From assembly GCF_008369115.1 (NCBI RefSeq), contig NZ_VOAZ01000003.1:310001-374000 (forward strand): 64,000 nucleotides of DNA, in the 5' to 3' direction. The DNA comes from Psychrobacter sp. ANT_WB68. GTDB taxonomy: Bacteria > Pseudomonadota > Gammaproteobacteria > Pseudomonadales > Moraxellaceae. The position numbers and the translations under genes are program-made. Below the pieces are notes generated by a model. That model saw only the letters and a program-made list of their open reading frames with translations, searched no databases and was not told where the DNA came from. Below are positions 57,585 to 64,000 of this stretch, piece by piece; position 1 is the stretch's first letter, and each line of letters starts with the position of its first letter.

Positions 57585-57785
57585 CTAGCCACCGCCAACC
57601 GCTTGTACCACTTCGATATTCATGCCTTCAACGATACGCAGTTTATCAAGCTCACTTTTTGGTATCAGCTCACCATCGACTTCAACGGCATAGCGACCTT
57701 TGCTAAGCCCCAACTCATTGACCACCAGTTGTACCGTTTGGTGCGTAGTCTGCAGTGTTTTACCGTTTACATTTATACTACTCAT
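57585..57785 (-). CDS. thiS: Sulfur carrier protein ThiS
   Basis: ThiS carries the sulfur atom, as a C-terminal thiocarboxylate, for the thiazole part of thiamin. The 66 residues end in Gly-Gly ('VQAVGGG'), as required, and show the ubiquitin-like fold 'INVNGKTLQ...VVNELGLSKGRYAVEVDGELIPKSELDKLRIVEGMNIEVV'. thiG or thiF is not next to it, which is unusual because thiS is often joined to thiG; here thiS is a stand-alone gene. Confidence 0.92.
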   Translation of the reverse strand: MSSINVNGKTLQTTHQTVQLVVNELGLSKGRYAVEVDGELIPKSELDKLRIVEGMNIEVVQAVGGG

Positions 57786-57983
57786 AGTATGTGCTCCCTA
57801 ATGACTTAAGATTCCTTTTTATCAATTTATCTTTGATCCGTAATTGTCTTTAATTGATATTATATAGATGGTTACCAGTTGCATCATAGATGTTATATGG
57901 TCGTTTAAGGGGGTGAGTGATCTAAACCAAAATAGCTATTAAGAAAATGACTATTAATAAAGTAATTATTAAGAAAATATCTA

Positions 57984-58358
57984 TTAAACAGCAACGTTAT
58001 TTAAGCGGAATGTCGATACCGCAAGCCATAACCAACCTGCAATCATCAATACACCACCGATAGGGGTAATCGCCCCAAACCAGCGCGGCGCACCAAGCGT
58101 CATCGCATATAAACTGCCGGCAAAGATAATTACCCCGATTTGTAATAACCAAGCTGTGGTTTGAGTCGCATAATTCAACCGAATAAGGATTGCCACAAGC
58201 AATAATCCAAGCCCATGTATAAACCAGTATAAGGTTGCTGTTTGCCACCATTCAAGCTGCTGGGGACTGACGATAGCTTTAAGACCATGAGCACCAAAGG
58301 CGCCCAAAGCAACGGCGATAGCCATATTAACCGCCGCAATACTTATCCAATTTAACAT
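57984..58358 (-). CDS. DUF423-family inner-membrane protein (YgdD-like)
   Basis: A 124-residue protein with four membrane segments. 'MAIAVALGAFGAHGLKAIVSPQQLEWWQTATLYWFIHGLGLLL' and 'GVIIFAGSLYAMTLGAPRWFGAITPIGGVLMIAGW' are the DUF423 signatures. The function of this family is unknown. It sits 60 bases downstream of rpoH on the same strand, so it may be co-transcribed with rpoH. Confidence 0.9.
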   Translation of the reverse strand: MLNWISIAAVNMAIAVALGAFGAHGLKAIVSPQQLEWWQTATLYWFIHGLGLLLVAILIRLNYATQTTAWLLQIGVIIFAGSLYAMTLGAPRWFGAITPIGGVLMIAGWLWLAVSTFRLNNVAV

Positions 58359-58421
58359 GGTAAAACTCGTGTTATAAACAGGGCGTTGATAGTGGGTATC
58401 TTTTAACTGATAAACTGTAAC

Positions 58422-59447
58422 TTACTGGATATCATCCGGTAAAATCACGCTATCAATCGTCATTGCTTCACGGATTTTATCCATGGCATTTTTCTCAATT
58501 TGGCGCACACGTTCTGCCGAGATAGAGTAAACCGCCGCCAGCTCATGCAAGGTTGATTTTTGCTCAGAAAGCCAACGCTGCTCGACAATATCACGCGAGC
58601 GATCATCTAAGGTATCCATTGCAGCAAGTAAGGCAGATGAATTGTTTTCTTCCCAATCAGACTCTTCAACCATCTCAGCCGGATCAATACCGTCCTCTAA
58701 GAACAGCTGCGGCGCATAGCGTCCATCATCATCATCGCTCGATTGCGCTTCAAATGACGCATCATAAGACGTTAGACGTGATTCCATCTCAAGCACTTGC
58801 TTGCGTGTCACGTTTAAATCATTGGCAATCGCATCAGCTTCTTCAAGGGTCAACTGATTATTGGTCTTTTTAAGACTGCGTAAGTTAAAGAATAATTTAC
58901 GGTGTGCCTTGGTAGTAGCAACTTTGACAATGCGCCAATTACGAATGACAAATTCGTGAATTTCAGCCTTAATCCAATGTACGGCAAATGACACCAAACG
59001 TACGCCTTTATTAGGGTCAAAGCGTTTAACGGCTTTCATTAAGCCTAAATTACCTTCTTGAATTAAATCCGCTTGCGGCAGGCCATAGCCCGAGTAGCTA
59101 CGTGCAATATGAATGACAAAGCGCAGATGCGACATGACCAGCAGACGCGCCGCTTCAACATCACCTTCATCATAATAGCGATGGGCGAGTTCTTGCTCTT
59201 GAGTCGGTGTCAAAATCGGTATTTGATGCACCGTATTGATATAAGCACCCAAGTTTACCCCAGGCGCAGATAAATGCGTTGGCATTGCCGGTACTAAGTC
59301 ACGGGTACTGGTATCGCCGAGCACACTGGCGTCATAAGGTGGGCGCGCAGCAGCAGCTTTTAGCGCTGCATCACGTGCTTCGTTTTTTTCAGGCGCTGCG
59401 CTGTCTTTTTTACCAGAATTTGCAGCGTTAGTAGAAGTATTAGCCAT
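58422..59447 (-). CDS. rpoH: Heat-shock sigma factor sigma-32
   Basis: RpoH directs RNA polymerase to heat-shock promoters. The 341 residues from ATG 59447 (AAGG ribosome binding site; the frame is open from 59477) start with a Lys/Ala/Asn-rich tail of about 55 residues. They then show region 1.2 ('LGAYINTVHQIPILTPTQEQELAHRYYDEGDVEAARLLVMSHLRFVIHIARSYSGYGLPQADLIQEGNLGLMKAVKRFDPNKGVRLVSFAVHWIKAEIHEFVIRNW' spans regions 1.2-2.4), the RpoH box-like 'AHRKLFFNLRSLKK' and region 4.2 'TLHELAAVYSISAERVRQIEKNAMDKIR'. Longer than E. coli RpoH (284) because of the N-terminal tail. The usual ftsX neighbour is missing. Confidence 0.96.
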   Translation of the reverse strand: MANTSTNAANSGKKDSAAPEKNEARDAALKAAAARPPYDASVLGDTSTRDLVPAMPTHLSAPGVNLGAYINTVHQIPILTPTQEQELAHRYYDEGDVEAARLLVMSHLRFVIHIARSYSGYGLPQADLIQEGNLGLMKAVKRFDPNKGVRLVSFAVHWIKAEIHEFVIRNWRIVKVATTKAHRKLFFNLRSLKKTNNQLTLEEADAIANDLNVTRKQVLEMESRLTSYDASFEAQSSDDDDGRYAPQLFLEDGIDPAEMVEESDWEENNSSALLAAMDTLDDRSRDIVEQRWLSEQKSTLHELAAVYSISAERVRQIEKNAMDKIREAMTIDSVILPDDIQ

Positions 59448-59526
59448 ATTCTTGACCTTGGTTAAATAGATAAGCAATGCGTCAGATAAAAATCTTTATA
59501 GTTGTAATTGTAAAGGATAGCGCCGC

Positions 59527-59994
59527 TTAGTTGCTATCAGTTTTGGTAATGATGAAGTGATATATTGTATCAACAGAATGTTTAGAATTAGCTGTTGTTA
59601 TATCTTCGCTACTTGCTGCCGTTGCCTGATTGATGACCAATAATAATGGGTTTATGGTGTCTGTTTTTTGGCTCTGCTCACAAAAAGCAGTGATATCCGC
59701 TTGCGAGTTTGGATCGGTTGCAACCACGTACAAGGACTCACCAGTAGCCACATGACGCAGCGCTACTTTGGTTTTTAGCAGTGGCATAGGGCAGGCAAGT
59801 CCGCGCCCGTCCACCATATCTTTAATAATAATCGACGCTTGTGCCAAACCTGCGCTATCGTTTATGTTAAAACTAGCTGTTGGTAATAAATCCAGCAGCG
59901 GTATCATTAATTGCTGTGCTGCTTCAGACAAAGATTCTGACAAATAAATAGTATGCGAGCCTCGTACAATGATGGATTGGTTATCAGCGGACAT
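59527..59994 (-). CDS. TusA-like sulfur-carrier protein with N-terminal extension
   Basis: A 155-residue protein with a TusA/SirA/YeeD domain at about residues 56-125: 'KDMVDGRGLACPMPLLKTKVALRHVATGESLYVVATDPNSQADITAFCEQ', Cys68 being the active sulfur-carrying cysteine in the C-P-x-P motif. About 55 extra residues precede the domain and 30 follow, unlike the 81-residue TusA. The gene is upstream of rpoH on the same strand (about 80 bases). The partner enzyme for sulfur delivery is unknown; the YeeE/YedE pair at 6.3 kb is a possible functional link by family only. Confidence 0.85.
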   Translation of the reverse strand: MSADNQSIIVRGSHTIYLSESLSEAAQQLMIPLLDLLPTASFNINDSAGLAQASIIIKDMVDGRGLACPMPLLKTKVALRHVATGESLYVVATDPNSQADITAFCEQSQKTDTINPLLLVINQATAASSEDITTANSKHSVDTIYHFIITKTDSN

Positions 59995-60380
59995 AGAATA
60001 AACCTTTAAAATATCAATGTTTGAGAAAGCTTGGTCTGGTAGAGCATTGCTAAACAGCCTGTATCATGACCTGCTATTATAGCAAATTGCCACTATACAA
60101 TTGCAGTTGAATATAGTCATCACAATGTTTGGTCAATCAGGACACCCTATTATCATTGGATAATAGATTGATACTTTAAACTTACCGTTTCTATTTACAC
60201 CGCCTAGATTTACACAACTATGTTGCACAATCGTGACACACGTCGGCGTGATTGGTAGCCAAAAACAGATGGCAATTGACCTTGAATAAACAAGCTCGTA
60301 TAGTCGAAAAGACGTTATGATTACTCGTATAGGATACGCACTTGTATTATTTTCATAGACTATCGCTGCTTAAAAAATCG
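59995..60380. other. Divergent intergenic region TusA-like / bepA-like
   Basis: About 386 bases. The promoter at 60276-60304 is the only element I can support. No RNA or gene is evident. Confidence 0.45.
60276..60304 (+). promoter_or_regulatory. Candidate promoter of the BepA-like protease gene
   Basis: -35 TTGACC (60276-60281, 5 of 6), 17-base spacer, -10 TATAGT (60299-60304, 5 of 6); the ATG follows at 60381. Confidence 0.6.
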
Positions 60381-61961
60381 ATGCTAAATACATTAAAAGA
60401 AAGCTCTTTTGCGCTAAAGGTAGGCATGTCTGCTACTTTACTGACAATGGCAACAACCGCTTATAGTCTTGGCACGCAAGCTGCGCCATTTGCTTATGAT
60501 TCATGGAAGCCTAGCAATGAAGAAGAATTAGATTTGCCCAATTTGCGTGGGCAGGGGTTAAGCTTCGCTGAACAGTATCAAAACAAATTGCTTGGCGAAT
60601 GGTCATTAAGAAATATCAATGGCCGCACTAAGATGGAGCATGACCCTTGGATACACGAAACTGTCAAGGACATAACATGGCGGCTGAATGCTCAAGCCCG
60701 CCAGCAAGCGCCACTAGGCTTAGTCATTATTGATAACCCTAGTATTAATGCTTTTGCGGCACCCGGCGGGGTTATTGGGCTTAATACCGGGACGATACTA
60801 GCGGCGAGCAGTATGGATGAGCTTGCCAGCGTCATCGCGCATGAGGTGGCACATATTAGCCAGCACCATTATGAGAGTGGGGCGGATGAGCGTAAAAAAG
60901 CCTTGTTGATGCAAATAGGCGGTATGCTCGCGGCGATTGCCGCGTCAGCCGTCGATGGTGATGCGGCAGCAGCAGTCATGATGGGCAGTCAAACGGCTAC
61001 TATGAATAGCAGCATGGCTTTTAGCCGTAATAATGAGCGTGATGCTGACCGCGTTGGTATGCAAATTATGAACCAAGCTGGTTATGATCCACGCGCGATG
61101 CCGCGCTTCTTTGCGACGATGAATCAAAAAAGCCAACTGAACCAAACCGCCAATCAATTCTTACCCAGTTTTGTGCGCTCGCATCCTTTGAGTAATGAGC
61201 GGTTAAGCGAGTCGCAAAGCCGCGCTCAACGTTATGATGCATTGCCCTTGTCAAAGCAGCAGCGCCATCAAGCGTTGTTTGATTTACTGTATTGGCGTAC
61301 GCAAAGTACTGGCAAGCATGTCTCTGAAACTGCACTGACGACCGCTGCTAAAAATAGCGTCGGGGCAAAATTAGCATTGATGTATTGGTATGGCGAGCAG
61401 CAGCGTTTTAAAGAAGCTAATGATCTATATACTGAGCTGTCAGCGTTGCCTGCGCCGCAGCGCCAAGTATTAGAGCCTTTATTGTCCATTACCCAAAGCC
61501 AAATCCTTACCGAGCAAAATAAATGGCAACAAGCGGCTGAACTGCTCGAGAGTCAGCAGCGCCTATATCCTGAGCGCCGCGATTTACGTCTATATTTAGC
61601 CGAAGCACTGACCAATAGTAATCAGCCAGCCAAAGCGCAAGCATTACTTAAGCCCTTGACTGAGCAGCAACCAAGTGACCGTTATGCGTGGCAAAGCTTG
61701 CAATTGGCCAATGAGAAGATTGCCAAAACCACCGATTCAGCGCCGCTTGCGAAAATTGCTACCATTAATGCGTTGCGTTATCGCAGTCATGACCAGCTCT
61801 GGAGTGGCCGCTATGACCGTGCGCTGACCTCGTTGACGCAAGCCAAGCAATTGACCGAGCAGATGCAAAATACCGCTCAAGCCAGTAGCGCCGGTCCGCT
61901 ATTGGCCAATATTAATGCTGAAATCAAAGCCGTAAAAACCGCCAAAGACTTTAAGCCTTAG
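60381..61961 (+). CDS. BepA-like periplasmic M48 metalloprotease with TPR domain
   Basis: BepA trims or folds outer-membrane proteins such as LptD in the periplasm. From ATG 60381 the protein has 526 residues: a signal peptide ending TQAA near residue 35, an M48 protease domain with zinc motif His154-Glu155-x-x-His158 ('HEVAH') and third ligand in 'NNERDADRVGM', and a C-terminal TPR/helical domain from about residue 270 on. The frame is open from a TTG at 60342. 'GLVIIDNPSINAFAAPGGVIGLNTG' is typical of BepA. E. coli BepA is 487 residues. It has its own promoter. Confidence 0.92.
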   Translation: MLNTLKESSFALKVGMSATLLTMATTAYSLGTQAAPFAYDSWKPSNEEELDLPNLRGQGLSFAEQYQNKLLGEWSLRNINGRTKMEHDPWIHETVKDITWRLNAQARQQAPLGLVIIDNPSINAFAAPGGVIGLNTGTILAASSMDELASVIAHEVAHISQHHYESGADERKKALLMQIGGMLAAIAASAVDGDAAAAVMMGSQTATMNSSMAFSRNNERDADRVGMQIMNQAGYDPRAMPRFFATMNQKSQLNQTANQFLPSFVRSHPLSNERLSESQSRAQRYDALPLSKQQRHQALFDLLYWRTQSTGKHVSETALTTAAKNSVGAKLALMYWYGEQQRFKEANDLYTELSALPAPQRQVLEPLLSITQSQILTEQNKWQQAAELLESQQRLYPERRDLRLYLAEALTNSNQPAKAQALLKPLTEQQPSDRYAWQSLQLANEKIAKTTDSAPLAKIATINALRYRSHDQLWSGRYDRALTSLTQAKQLTEQMQNTAQASSAGPLLANINAEIKAVKTAKDFKP

Positions 61962-62025
61962 GCGGTTGTTTTTATCGCTTGAGTCTATACACAGATTAAG
62001 AATATATCGTTTTTCTTAACTTTAA

Positions 62026-62475
62026 TTAACCCTGCAGCGCATCTTTTACCAGTTTAGAGATTAACGCAGGGTCAGCACGGCCAGCGGTTTTATTTTTTAA
62101 CACACCCATCACGCTGCCCATATCACGCATTGAGGTGGCGCCTTGCTCAGCGATTTCTGCATTAACCAAAGCGGCAAGCTCGGCATCGTCCATTTGTTTT
62201 GGCATAAACTCGTTGATGATATCGATTTCAAACTGCTCTTTAGTCGCTAAATCATCACGGCCATTTTCTGTAAAGATAGTCAGTGATTCATGACGCTGCT
62301 TAAGCTGCTTTTGTAGCACTTCCAATACTTGCGCATCATCAAGTTCGGTTTGGCGGTCAATCTCAATTTGTTTGACCACGGATTGGACGTTACGCAACAC
62401 TTTGACGCGCTCAATCTCACGCGCTTTCATAGAAGTTTTGATGCTGTCAGACAAGGTCTGTTTAAGTTGGCTCAT
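62026..62475 (-). CDS. yqeY: GatB/YqeY domain protein
   Basis: A 149-residue YqeY protein, resembling the tRNA-binding tail of GatB: 'LKTSMKAREIERVKVLRNVQSVVKQIEIDRQTELDDAQVLEVLQKQLKQRHESLTIF' spans the helical hairpin and 'MGSVMGVLKNKTAGRADPALISKLVKDAL' the C-terminal domain. It may interact with the tRNA amidotransferase, but the function is not established. It lies downstream of rpsU (about 240 bases), a usual combination. Confidence 0.93.
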   Translation of the reverse strand: MSQLKQTLSDSIKTSMKAREIERVKVLRNVQSVVKQIEIDRQTELDDAQVLEVLQKQLKQRHESLTIFTENGRDDLATKEQFEIDIINEFMPKQMDDAELAALVNAEIAEQGATSMRDMGSVMGVLKNKTAGRADPALISKLVKDALQG

Positions 62476-62642
62476 TGTTATTATTCCTTATGAGTAGAGA
62501 TAATGTTCTAAATAAAAAATGGCTAATAGCTTTTAACTTGGCAATGCAGCTTTGATGACAAAAAGCGCTGTCATCAATAATTTTGCATTTGAAATTGCGA
62601 TATAAAACAATTAATCACCATTAATAATGAAAATTGTAGCAT

Positions 62643-62680
62643 AAAAAACGCCACTGTTATTCATCGATAACAGTGGCGTT
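62643..62680 (-). terminator. Terminator after rpsU
   Basis: Perfect 14-base stem AACGCCACTGTTAT/ATAACAGTGGCGTT with a T-run on the minus strand. Confidence 0.88.
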
Positions 62681-62716
62681 AGTGTAGCGCTGGTATTTAG
62701 CTAATCGTATTAGTGA

Positions 62717-62932
62717 TTAGTACATACGAGTGGTACGAATAGTTTCGCGTTGTAATTTCTTTTTATAACGCTTTACAGCAGCGGCTTTTTTGCGCTTGCG
62801 TACTTGCGTTGGTTTTTCATAAAATTCACGCTTACGTACATCTGACAATACGCCAGCTTTTTCACAAGCACGTTTGAAACGACGGATAGCGATATCAACT
62901 GGTTCGTTTTCTTTAACCTTAACTGCAGGCAT
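62717..62932 (-). CDS. rpsU: 30S ribosomal protein S21 (bS21)
   Basis: The 71-residue basic protein bS21 helps mRNA engage the anti-Shine-Dalgarno region of 16S rRNA. '[58 protein letters not shown]' is nearly canonical. The strong ribosome binding site CAAGGAG precedes the ATG at 62932. It is upstream of yqeY on the same strand. Confidence 0.97.
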
Positions 62933-63341
62933 GAAATCTCCTTGATTAGGATGAGATATAAGGGCATTAGTTTGGCTGTATATTAGTATTTAGCCGTAAT
63001 ATCTCAAGATTACCGGCATCAGCTCAAACTAGGATAGTCTTGCGCAATAGCACAAGGGCGCCTATTTTAATCAAAAATGGCAGTAAAGTCAAAGGCTTTT
63101 GCGCATTAATCTATAATTATCATTAAGTTGCACGCTGTTATCAGCAATAAAGGCAGTAAATAATTTAGACTCATGATTTTTTTACATTATTTTCTGTAAG
63201 AGTGTATGAATAGAGAAAATGACTGCCTCCCATGATTATAAATAAAAAACCCTACTGTCTATAACGGTTTAGCCAGAGTTTATGCTATGATAATTTGCAT
63301 TATATCAATCGTTTTATCTGCACTTTATTGAGGATGTTGTA
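62933..63341. other. Divergent intergenic region rpsU / small lipoprotein
   Basis: About 409 bases, AT-rich. The rpsU leader on the minus strand starts with a good ribosome binding site. No RNA or extra gene was recognised. Confidence 0.4.
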
Positions 63342-63734
63342 ATGAAAAAATCAGTACTAAATACGGCGCTAAGCACAGCATTTATCGTTGCTCTTGGTTT
63401 TGGTATCAGTGCTTGCAGTGGTGATAAACAAGGTGAATCGCACGAAGTATTGGCAAAAGATCGCGTTGATGAGGCGGCAGCGCTCGCTCGCAAAAATGCG
63501 CCTGCTGCTGAAGAGATGGATTTCCCAGAAACAGCGCCAATGCCAGCAGCGGAGGCGACAACAGATGCCACTATGGGTACTGAAGCATCAACTGCGGCAG
63601 AGGGAACAGCAGCTGATGCAACGGCGAGTGCCGATAGCACTGATACCGCTGTGGCAACTGCCGATACTACCAATAGTGCTGAAATGCCAGCGACGGATGC
63701 CGCTGCCACTGAAGCTGCACCGGCAACAAACTAA
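63342..63734 (+). CDS. Small Ala/Thr-rich lipoprotein
   Basis: A 130-residue lipoprotein (FGISA before Cys25). After residue 55 it is almost only Ala, Thr, Glu, Asp, Ser and Pro, so the tail is probably disordered and may reach through the periplasm or off the surface. 'EVLAKDRVDEAAALARKNAPAAEEMDFPETAP' is the only more ordered part. I know no family. The neighbouring gene begins another small lipoprotein with a similar C-S-G start of the mature protein. Confidence 0.75.
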   Translation: MKKSVLNTALSTAFIVALGFGISACSGDKQGESHEVLAKDRVDEAAALARKNAPAAEEMDFPETAPMPAAEATTDATMGTEASTAAEGTAADATASADSTDTAVATADTTNSAEMPATDAAATEAAPATN

Positions 63735-63800
63735 TCATGCCTGCAGGCAGTATTTAATAATGAGCAGTGTCACTAACAAGCTATGGACGAGGGCATAACT

Positions 63801-64000
63801 ATGACTATTCAAAAAAATGTGAAGGAAAAATCGCTTGCTAAATTGGTGCTGTCGGGCCTAAGTCTTAGTGCGTTATTAACACTAAGTGCTTGTAGTGGCG
63901 GTGACAATAAGGCAGAAGAACCTGCCGCGGTCAATGAGACAGAAACGGTAGTAGTAGAGCCAGAAGCGCCTGCTGCAGAAACCGAGGTGGTAACCCCTCA
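63801..64000 (+). CDS. Small lipoprotein, partial (cut by window end)
   Basis: ATG 63801 opens a frame of at least 66 codons that continues past the window edge. It has a positive start, a hydrophobic stretch ending TLSA before Cys31 and an acidic Glu/Ala/Val/Pro-rich mature part. The mature start 'CSGGDNKAEEP' resembles that of the preceding lipoprotein ('CSGDKQGESHE'), so the two may be related. Only 66 bases separate them, so they are probably co-transcribed. Confidence 0.65.
   Translation, partial: MTIQKNVKEKSLAKLVLSGLSLSALLTLSACSGGDNKAEEPAAVNETETVVVEPEAPAAETEVVTP

Noticed and set aside
63314-63709. 131-codon minus-strand frame opposite the Ala-rich lipoprotein
   Set aside because: GC-rich repeats of the lipoprotein give an open antisense frame; no signal or ribosome binding site.

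Overview
The window looks like chromosome of a gammaproteobacterium of the family Moraxellaceae, most likely Psychrobacter. This is inferred from overall composition (AT-leaning), protein style and gene neighbourhoods: lolB / TPR protein / hemA, nadD-rsfS, ackA-pta, lptM-lysA-dapF-xerC, rpoN-hpf, yqeY-rpsU. No database search was run. Almost everything is chromosomal core. No rRNA, tRNA, CRISPR array, intact insertion sequence or prophage was recognised.

Layout. 0-5 kb: lolB (cut by the window edge), a large TPR protein and, divergently, hemA (haem biosynthesis), with a 700-base gap that holds a repeat-like block. 5-9 kb: a class V aminotransferase, a split YeeE/YedE sulfur-transport pair and an acyl-CoA synthetase. 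9-24 kb: a loose lipid and redox neighbourhood with fadH (2,4-dienoyl-CoA reductase), lplA, a Tat/lipoprotein-type cholesterol-oxidase homologue, an isolated trpB, an EamA exporter, a FadL-type porin, two tandem paralogous lipoproteins of unknown function and a NemA-type ene-reductase. 24-35 kb: pirin, a HI0933-family flavoprotein, acs with a large hairpin in its leader, a renalase-like flavoprotein, an MgtC-like membrane protein, a candidate small RNA, pgsA, a lipoprotein and two paralogous PPOX-family flavin-binding proteins. 35-43 kb: purL, then an AT-rich, foreign-looking KAP-type P-loop ATPase gene (39.6-41.5 kb), then an AmiD-like amidase with a small companion and a YiiM-like MOSC protein. 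43-50 kb: rsfS, nadD, pta, ackA. 50-64 kb: lptM-lysA-dapF-xerC, a nitrilase-family amidase, rpoN, hpf, thiS, a DUF423 membrane protein, rpoH, a TusA-like protein, a BepA-like metalloprotease, yqeY, rpsU and two small Ala-rich lipoproteins.

How the genes work together. Acetate is handled by both the high-affinity route (acs) and the reversible route (ackA-pta). FadL, the acyl-CoA synthetase and FadH would serve uptake, activation and unsaturated-chain handling of fatty acids, and the cholesterol-oxidase homologue may act on sterol-like or other lipid alcohols at the envelope. LolB, LptM, BepA, AmiD and many lipoproteins serve the outer membrane and peptidoglycan. RpoN, RpoH, Hpf and RsfS are global regulators of transcription and ribosome activity.

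The items most worth a second look are (1) the stand-alone KAP ATPase as a possible single-gene defence or mobile-element gene, (2) a candidate small RNA near 31.3 kb whose terminator loop carries the anti-Shine-Dalgarno core, with a decayed relative near 2.95 kb, (3) the cholesterol-oxidase homologue with all three catalytic residues, (4) the acs leader hairpin, and (5) an inverted repeat upstream of purL.
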